Shown here in pieces: positions 58,403 through 64,000 of a DNA stretch of 64,000 nucleotides. Each line of letters starts with the position of its first letter. Positions within the stretch are counted from its first letter, which is position 1. Source of the DNA: Micromonospora matsumotoense (lineage in GTDB: Bacteria > Actinomycetota > Actinomycetes > Mycobacteriales > Micromonosporaceae); the NCBI RefSeq assembly GCF_900091525.1, contig NZ_FMCU01000021.1, forward strand, positions 1 through 64,000, written 5' to 3'. Below the pieces are notes generated by a model that was given only the letters and a program-made list of their open reading frames with translations, made no database searches and was not told where the DNA came from. A program made the position numbers and the translations under genes.

Positions 58403-58923
58403 TCCGAAAACCCTCACAGAAAGTAGTCATCGATGCGGTACATGCCCCGCGTCCGGCTTGTGCGAGGGGCGCGGCGGGACGACTTTCGCCGCCTACCACA
58501 AGTGCTTACGTCTCGACGAAGCAAACTTTCCTTGACATCGACGAAACATCACACGTATGAAGATAGATGTTTCGATGCGTGTCCACAATCCTCCTCTCGA
58601 CGCAATTCCCAGGCCCACCCCTCCACCCGGCACGGAGGCCGCACCGGGCCTCCCGGGCGACTGCCGCCAGCCCGTCGAAACATCGAACCCACCCGCATCC
58701 GTTGACACTCATCGATGACTGAACGATCCTGACCTCGCGGCCACGGCCGAGAACACCACCAAAGTCACTCTCCGTGACGCTTTACGGGGCTGACGGCCGT
58801 TACGGCGGACGGCACGACGACCCGAGCAGCACACCCGTGCCCTTCGCGTGCACAGGCACCCCCTGACGCGCCGACGGACCCACGGCCACCACCGGAGTTG
58901 CCCGCCGAAAACTAGGAGACGGC
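58403..58923. promoter_or_regulatory. Divergent control region with three CGAAACATC elements
   Basis: These 521 bp separate the importer operon from the ThuA-PQQ gene. CGAAACATC lies at 58542-58550 and 58676-58684, and inverted (GATGTTTCG) at 58566-58574; the first two form an inverted pair with a 15-bp spacer. TTGACA (58532-58537) with TATGAA (58556-58561) is a possible plus-strand promoter covered by that pair. A second TTGACA is at 58702. The elements suit a LacI- or DeoR-like sugar repressor not encoded here. No gene is seen in the stretch. Confidence 0.5.
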
Positions 58924-61900
58924 ATGCGTCGCACCACACTGCTCATCGCCATGATCGCCGGCCTGTTACTGTCACTCGGCCTCGCACCACCCGCCTCGGC
59001 GGCCCCGGCCTTCCGCGCCCTGCTGTTCACCAAGACGGTGGGCTACCGGCACGACTCGATCCCCGCCGGGATCAGCATGTTCCAGCAGCAGGCGGCGGCC
59101 AACAACTTCGAGTTGGTGCAGACCGAGGACTCCAGCGTCTTCACCCCGGCCAACCTCGCCACCTTCGACGTGATCATCATGTTCCAGACCTCCGGCATGG
59201 TCTGGACCTCGGCCGCCCAACGCCAGGCCGTGGAGGGCTACCTGGCCAGCGGCAAGGGCATCGTCGGCATCCACAACGCCCTGGACATGGGCATCGAGGG
59301 CGAGTACCCCTGGTGGGACCAGACCCTCAACGGTGGCGCCCACATGCCCGAGCACTCCCCCGGTGTGCTGCCCGGCACCGCCATCGTCGCCGACAAGCAG
59401 CACCCGTCGACGACCGGCCTGCCGGACCGCTGGAGCCGCAGCGAGGAGTGGTACAACTTCGACGCCAACCCGCGCGGCAACGTGCACGTGCTGGTGACCG
59501 CCGACGAGCGCACCTACAACCCGGGGTCGCGGGCGATGGGCCCGGACCACCCGATCTCCTGGTGCCGCAACGCCGCTGGCGGACGGGTGTGGGCCACCGC
59601 GATGGGCCACGCGATCGCCTCCTACAGCGAGACGAACTTCCGTAACCACGTCCTCGGCGGCGTGAAGTGGGCCGCCGGCAACCAGCCCGGCGACTGCGGC
59701 GGCACCGTCTGGAGCAACTTCGAGAAGCGCACCCTGGACGACAACACGGTCGACCCGATGGCGCTGGCCGTGCTGCCGGACGGTCGGGTGATGTACGTCC
59801 AGCGCGGCGGCCAGGTCAAGATCTTCAAGCCGGCCACCAACAGCACCGTGACCGCCGGCACCCTGAGCGTCTACACCGGCGGCGAGGACGGTCTCACCGG
59901 CATGGCGCTGGACCCGAGCTTCGCCACCAACGGGTACGTGTACCTGTACCACTCACCGGCGAGCAGCAGCACCGACGTCAACCGCGTCTCCCGCTACACG
60001 CTCTCCGGCGACACCCTCAACCTGTCCACCGAGGCCCGGATCATCGACATCCCGGCGTACCGGGACCGTACCTTCCCCGAACCCGGTCACACCGGTGGCT
60101 ACATCGACTTCGGCCCGGACGGGAACCTCTACATCGGCACCGGCGACGACACGCCGCCGAACCTCGACCCCAACTGGCAGGGCTACGCCCCGCTGGACTG
60201 GCGGTCCGGCAAGTCCAACCTGGACGCCGCCCGCAGCGCCGGCAACACCAACGACCTGCGCGGCAAGCTGCTGCGCATCCGCCCCTCGGCCACCGGCGGC
60301 TACACCGTCCCGACGGGCAACCTCTACCCCCAGGGCACGGCGCAGACCCGGCCCGAGATCTACGCGATGGGCTTCCGCAACCCGTTCCGGTTCTCGATCG
60401 ACCCGGCCAACGGCTGGGTCTACCTGGCCGACTACGGACCGGACCGCAACCCGCCCACCACCAACCGCGGCCCCGAGGGCCTGGTCGAGCTGAACGTGAT
60501 CAAGCAGCCCGGCAACTACGGGTGGCCGTTCTGCCACGGTGACAACCAGCCCTATGCGCCGTTCAACCCGGACACCGGCGTCGTCGGCGCCAAGTTCAAC
60601 TGCAACGCCCCGGTCAACAACTCGCCCAACAACACCGGCCTGACCAGCCTGCGACCGGTCGTCGCGCCCAACATGTGGTACGGCTACGGCACCTCGTCGA
60701 ACTTCCCGGAGCTCGGTTCCGGCGGCTCCGGGCCGATGGGCGGGCCGGTCTACCGGTACGACCCGGCGAACCCGTCCGCCACCAAGTTCCCGGCCTACTA
60801 CGACGGCGTGCACTTCTTCTACGAGTGGTCGCGCAGCTACATCAAGGAGGTGCACTTCGACTCCGCCACGGCGGTGACCCGCACCAACTCGTTCCTGCCC
60901 GGGGGCCGGTTCAACAAGCCGATGGACCTGGAGTTCGGCAAGGACGGCTCGCTCTACGTGCTGGAGTGGGGCACCAACTTCGGTGGTGGCAACAGCGACT
61001 CCGGGCTCTACCGCATCGACTACATCCAGGGCGGCCGGTCGCCGATCGCCAAGGCCGTCGGCACGCCCACCAGCGGCCTCGCCCCGCTGAACGTCCAGTT
61101 CAGCAGCGCCGGCACCGCCGACCCGGACCCGGGCAACACGCTCAGCTACCAGTGGACGTTCGGTGACGGCACCACCTCCACGGCGGCCAACCCGTCGCAC
61201 GTCTACACCACCAACGGCAACTACACGGCGCAGTTGAAGGTCACCGACAACACCGGAAAGACGGGCTTCGCCAACGTCCAGATCACCGTCGGCAACTCCG
61301 CGCCGGTGGTCACCATCACCACACCGGCCAACGGCGGCATGCTCACCTTCGGCGACAAGGTGTCGTACCAGATCAGCGTCACCGATCCGGACGGCGGCAC
61401 TGTCGACTGCTCCAAGGTGCTCCTGAACCCGGCGTTGGGTCACGACGACCACGCGCACGAGACCACCGAGTACCCGGGCTGCTCGGGCACCATCTCCACC
61501 GACCTGCTCGGTGGGCACCCGGACGGTGCCAACCTGTTCTACGTGTTGAACGCGCGGTACACGGACAGCGGTGGCCCGGGCGGCTCGTCCCCGCTCACCG
61601 GCACCGCGCAGGCGATCCTCCAGCCCAAGCACAAGCAGGCCGAGTACTTCAGCAGCCAGTCCGGCATCCGGGTGGTCGACGAGGCCAGCGCGGAGAGCAC
61701 CAAGCGCGTCGGTGACATCTCCAACAACGACTGGATCGCGTTCAACCCGATGAGTCTGTCGGGTATCTCGACGGTCAGCTACCGGTTGTCGTCGCCGTCC
61801 GGTGGTGGCTCGATCGAGCTGCGGGCCGACTCCCCGACCGGCACCCTGCTGGCCACCACCCCGGTGCCCAACACCGGTGGCTGGAACAACTACCAGTCCA

Positions 61901-62478
61901 CCGCGCCGGTGAGCGTGTCCGCGCTGTCCGGGACACACCCGCTCTACCTGGTGTTCAAGGCCAGTGCGAACAACTCGTTCGACCTCGACTCCCACACCTT
62001 CGGCGGGAATGGTGTCGGCACGCCCGGCACCGGCACCGGCACCGGTGTGGCCGGGAAGACCTGGACGCTCACCGCCCTGCACAGCGGGAAGCTGATGGAC
62101 GTCAGCGGTGTCTCCACCGCCGACGGCGCCCAGCTCACCCAGTGGGCGGCCACCGGCGGCAACAACCAGAAGTGGCAGGCCGTGGACGCCGGTAGCGGCG
62201 CGGTCTACCTGAAGGCGGTGCACAGCAACAAGTGCGCCGAGGTGATCGGCGGCTCCACCACGGCGGGCGCGTTCCTCCAGCAGGCCACCTGCAACAACAG
62301 CAACCAGCAGAAGTTCACCGCGACGGCGACCACGACCACCGGGGTCTACACGGTGCGCAACGTGCAGAGCGGGCTCTGCCTGGACGTCAACGGTGGCGCC
62401 ACCACCGACGGCGCCCGGCTGCTGCAGTGGACCTGCCACAGCGCCACCAACCAGCAGTGGCGGTTCACCCTGGCGTGA
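58924..62478 (+). CDS. Secreted ThuA-PQQ sugar dehydrogenase-PKD-CBM-ricin protein
   Basis: A 1184-residue exported multidomain protein. Signal peptide 1-27. ThuA domain about 30-245 (ALLFTKTVGYRHDSIPAGIS, GKGIVGIHNALDMG). A glucose/sorbosone dehydrogenase-type six-bladed propeller spans about 263-702 (MALAVLPDGRVMYVQRGGQV, GGYIDFGPDGNLYIGTGDD, YAMGFRNPFRFSIDP). A PKD domain covers 705-790 (SYQWTFGDGTTSTAANPSHV), a further beta module to 900, a CBM6-like module 902-1020 (YFSSQSGIRVVDEASAESTK), and a ricin-type lectin 1044-1184 with QxW repeats (NNQKWQAV, NQQWRFTLA). It probably binds a polysaccharide or glycoside and oxidises it outside the cell with PQQ. Confidence 0.88.
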   Translation: MRRTTLLIAMIAGLLLSLGLAPPASAAPAFRALLFTKTVGYRHDSIPAGISMFQQQAAANNFELVQTEDSSVFTPANLATFDVIIMFQTSGMVWTSAAQRQAVEGYLASGKGIVGIHNALDMGIEGEYPWWDQTLNGGAHMPEHSPGVLPGTAIVADKQHPSTTGLPDRWSRSEEWYNFDANPRGNVHVLVTADERTYNPGSRAMGPDHPISWCRNAAGGRVWATAMGHAIASYSETNFRNHVLGGVKWAAGNQPGDCGGTVWSNFEKRTLDDNTVDPMALAVLPDGRVMYVQRGGQVKIFKPATNSTVTAGTLSVYTGGEDGLTGMALDPSFATNGYVYLYHSPASSSTDVNRVSRYTLSGDTLNLSTEARIIDIPAYRDRTFPEPGHTGGYIDFGPDGNLYIGTGDDTPPNLDPNWQGYAPLDWRSGKSNLDAARSAGNTNDLRGKLLRIRPSATGGYTVPTGNLYPQGTAQTRPEIYAMGFRNPFRFSIDPANGWVYLADYGPDRNPPTTNRGPEGLVELNVIKQPGNYGWPFCHGDNQPYAPFNPDTGVVGAKFNCNAPVNNSPNNTGLTSLRPVVAPNMWYGYGTSSNFPELGSGGSGPMGGPVYRYDPANPSATKFPAYYDGVHFFYEWSRSYIKEVHFDSATAVTRTNSFLPGGRFNKPMDLEFGKDGSLYVLEWGTNFGGGNSDSGLYRIDYIQGGRSPIAKAVGTPTSGLAPLNVQFSSAGTADPDPGNTLSYQWTFGDGTTSTAANPSHVYTTNGNYTAQLKVTDNTGKTGFANVQITVGNSAPVVTITTPANGGMLTFGDKVSYQISVTDPDGGTVDCSKVLLNPALGHDDHAHETTEYPGCSGTISTDLLGGHPDGANLFYVLNARYTDSGGPGGSSPLTGTAQAILQPKHKQAEYFSSQSGIRVVDEASAESTKRVGDISNNDWIAFNPMSLSGISTVSYRLSSPSGGGSIELRADSPTGTLLATTPVPNTGGWNNYQSTAPVSVSALSGTHPLYLVFKASANNSFDLDSHTFGGNGVGTPGTGTGTGVAGKTWTLTALHSGKLMDVSGVSTADGAQLTQWAATGGNNQKWQAVDAGSGAVYLKAVHSNKCAEVIGGSTTAGAFLQQATCNNSNQQKFTATATTTTGVYTVRNVQSGLCLDVNGGATTDGARLLQWTCHSATNQQWRFTLA

Positions 62479-62509
62479 CGCACCACCCGCCGCCCTGACG
62501 GTGGGCTGA

Positions 62510-62542
62510 GGGGGCCGGCTCCGACACCCGGGGCCGGCCCCC
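62510..62542 (+). terminator. Terminator after the ThuA-PQQ gene
   Basis: gggggccggc (62510-62519) and gccggccccc (62533-62542) are perfect 10-bp arms with a 13-base loop, 32 bp past the stop codon. Confidence 0.65.
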
Positions 62543-62724
62543 GCTGGCTGTGCTGACGGCCCCGGCCGGGGCGGCGGGTGGCGGACGCCACCGGGTGGCT
62601 CCACCTGCTGGTCGACCCCGCGGCGTCCGGATCTGGCCGATGGGCGGGCGTCGAGCTGACGTGATCGACGTAGCGATGCGCCACCCCCGCCGTTTGTCTC
62701 GGGTGCCCGACCCAACTGTGCGGT

Positions 62725-62744
62725 TAGGCGTATACGCCTATAGA
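62725..62744 (+). promoter_or_regulatory. PadR operator palindrome and leaderless promoter
   Basis: taggcgtatacgccta (62725-62740) is a perfect 16-bp palindrome. A -10 box TATAGA (62739-62744) overlaps its right edge and ends 8 bp before the GTG at 62753, so transcription probably begins at or beside the start codon. Binding of the PadR dimer would block the -10 box, giving autorepression. Confidence 0.65.
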
Positions 62745-62752
62745 CTGTTCGG

Positions 62753-63337
62753 GTGCCTTCGAACGCGACACAGAACAGCCTGGTGTTGCCGATGCTCGGG
62801 CTCCTCGTCGAGGAGCCGGCGCATGGTTACGACATCACGACACGCCTACGCCAGCGGTACGGGCACCTCTCGGTCACCCGCAGCACGGTCACGTCCCTGC
62901 TGAAGACGCTCGAGAAGGCATGCCTGATCTCCTCCCGGCTCCCCGAACGAGTGGGCAACCGGCCACCGCGTACGGCCTACGAGTTGACCTCGGCGGGCCT
63001 CGCCGACTTCCGCCACAGGGTCGAGGCCGGGGTGCGCGACACCGTAGCCGCGTCCGTGGACTTCGTCATGGCGGTCGCCTACGTGGGAGTTCTCCCGATC
63101 GACCAGGCGGCGTCCATCCTGGATGGTCGCGCCGACCGGCTCGACCAGGAACTGGCTGCCCTTTCGGGGCTGCCCGACGGTGACGTACTCGAAGTGCACA
63201 TGCTCGAAGTCGCCTACTGGCGCACCATCGTCGCCGCCGAAGCCGCCTGGATCAGGAACCTGGTACGGCGGATCCGGTCACACGAGATCAGCTGGCCAGC
63301 CCAGCAAACCGACCAGCATCGGAGTGCGGAGGCGTGA
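62753..63337 (+). CDS. PadR-family transcriptional regulator
   Basis: A 194-residue winged-helix regulator. PadR features: LVLPMLGLLVEEPAHGYDIT, TRLRQRYGHLSVTRSTVTSL then LKTLEKACLIS, RPPRTAYELTSAGLADFR, and a C-terminal dimer helix region (MAVAYVGVLPIDQAASILDG). The GTG start has no ribosome site and sits right after a palindrome and -10 box, so it is probably leaderless and autoregulated. Its stop overlaps the next gene's start by 4 bp, making that gene its most likely partner. Confidence 0.87.
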   Translation: MPSNATQNSLVLPMLGLLVEEPAHGYDITTRLRQRYGHLSVTRSTVTSLLKTLEKACLISSRLPERVGNRPPRTAYELTSAGLADFRHRVEAGVRDTVAASVDFVMAVAYVGVLPIDQAASILDGRADRLDQELAALSGLPDGDVLEVHMLEVAYWRTIVAAEAAWIRNLVRRIRSHEISWPAQQTDQHRSAEA

Positions 63338-64000
63338 AGTTCGGTATCTATCCGGGCGGGCGGGCCGGCACGGTCTGCTCCCACCCACCCGATGTCGCCG
63401 CGATCCGCCACCTCGTCGACGACATCGCGGGCGGTCGCCCCTTCGTCGTCCGCGAGTACGTGCACTTCTTCGGCGACGCGACACCGCCGGACGTGATCAC
63501 CTCACTCGGAGCCGAACACGAACTTGCGCACCTCACGATGCCCGACGGATGGTACGTCGAGGGAAACCGCGAACTGGACCTCGTGCTCAGCTACCTCCCC
63601 CGGGCCGCCGACCTCGCCGGATGGCTGGCCTTCCTCGACACTGTCATCGACCGCTACGGTCACCTGACGCGGTACCTCCAGGTGACGCTTGAGCCAAACT
63701 TCCCCATCCCACTCATCGACGGAAGCGCACCCGGCGTGCTCGAAGCCCTGACCCTCGGCGTCCCGCACGCCCGCACCGCACTGGACCGGCGGGGTCTCCA
63801 GCACGTGCGGATCGGCTTCTCCGTCGCCGAACCACCGGAATGGTTGGGCGGCGACGACCAGTTCTGGTCATCCCTGTCCTCGGTGCCATACCAGGACTTC
63901 GCGGCCCACGTCGACTACGTCGGCCTGGGCCTGTACCCCGACGCCTTCTCGCCCGTCGCGCCGCGGGGCAACCCGGGAGACACCGCATCCCTCACCGCCC
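63334..64000 (+). CDS. Hypothetical TIM-barrel-like protein (partial, runs off the end)
   Basis: Starting at GTG 63334, overlapping the PadR stop, the frame is open to the window end (222 codons seen). It begins KFGIYPGGRAGTVCSHPPDV, continues FVVREYVHFFGDATPPDVIT, RYLQVTLEPNFPIPLIDGSA and AHVDYVGLGLYPDAFSPVAP. Alternating strands and helices with DYVGLGLYPD look like a beta/alpha barrel of the glycosidase superfamily. No family can be named from this part. Coupling to a PadR regulator suggests induced expression, perhaps in drug or sugar handling. Confidence 0.6.
   Translation, partial: MKFGIYPGGRAGTVCSHPPDVAAIRHLVDDIAGGRPFVVREYVHFFGDATPPDVITSLGAEHELAHLTMPDGWYVEGNRELDLVLSYLPRAADLAGWLAFLDTVIDRYGHLTRYLQVTLEPNFPIPLIDGSAPGVLEALTLGVPHARTALDRRGLQHVRIGFSVAEPPEWLGGDDQFWSSLSSVPYQDFAAHVDYVGLGLYPDAFSPVAPRGNPGDTASLTA

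Noticed and set aside
59953..62715. A 920-codon open frame antisense to the ThuA-PQQ gene
   Set aside because: It mirrors codon positions of the real gene, has no ribosome site or family motif, and is Arg/Gly/Val-biased as expected of a GC-driven shadow.

Overview
The window looks like a stretch of chromosome from a high-GC actinomycete. G+C is very high throughout, GTG starts are common, and many genes overlap by 4 bp (GTGA or ATGA). Several promoters place the -10 box about 7 bp before the start codon, as in leaderless transcripts. Gene content (a type VII-associated mycosin relic, an ATP-cone class Ia ribonucleotide reductase, a RamB-type glyoxylate regulator, secreted CBM2/AbfB/ricin proteins) and a 60-bp repeat seen twice fit Micromonosporaceae best. 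That placement is an inference. No rRNA, tRNA or CRISPR array was seen.

Left part (1-33 kb). This is housekeeping and regulatory sequence broken up by gene relics: an IS3-type transposase remnant, a mycosin lacking its catalytic serine, an AtzH-like fragment, a histidine kinase and DUF2306 relic, a TetR C-terminal piece and an orphan GH43 C-terminal domain. Intact units include a MarR repressor divergent from an FMN reductase-GNAT fusion, a ThuA/Gfo-Idh pair, a lipoprotein next to a two-component system, and nrdAB. The nrdAB operon sits behind two apparent NrdR boxes and a cobalamin riboswitch. Further right are an ABC-F protein, the glyoxylate bypass (aceA-aceB, aceB with an apparent frameshift) divergent from a RamB-like regulator, HxlR- and TetR-controlled redox enzymes, and a secreted GH43-AbfB enzyme.

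Central catabolic island (33.4-47.6 kb). A lactonase-type amidohydrolase diverges from a long plus-strand run: M20D amidohydrolase, Gfo/Idh dehydrogenase, MalEFG-type sugar importer without its own ATPase, and rhamnose-mutarotase-like protein. A convergent enolase-superfamily sugar-acid dehydratase follows, and diverging from it are thiamine-diphosphate E1 alpha and beta subunits (no E2 or E3), an SDR with a repeat-built N-terminal tail, an unusual regulator with a nucleotidyl-cyclase-like core and winged helix, a YciI-like protein and a GH20/GH67-like TIM-barrel protein. Translational coupling suggests one pathway for an acylated or lactonised sugar acid. I do not recognise it as a described system and rate it the best novelty candidate.

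Decayed biosynthetic region (48.2-51.5 kb). An HxlR regulator, a shattered class III aminotransferase, a flavin reductase tail, one intact imine reductase and a thioester-reductase tail lie side by side. These are the parts expected in a polyketide/peptide alkaloid cluster, so this is probably the relic of one.

Right part (51.5-64 kb). A CBM2 protein without a catalytic domain is followed by an Rbs/Mgl-type sugar importer operon (ATPase, two permeases, binding protein) ending in a tagatose-3-epimerase-like enzyme. It is transcribed away from a 1184-residue secreted ThuA-PQQ dehydrogenase-PKD-CBM-ricin protein. The shared intergenic region carries three copies of CGAAACATC. This suggests outer oxidation of a sugar or glycoside, then import and isomerisation. 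The window closes with a PadR regulator behind a perfect 16-bp palindrome, overlapping a gene that runs off the end.
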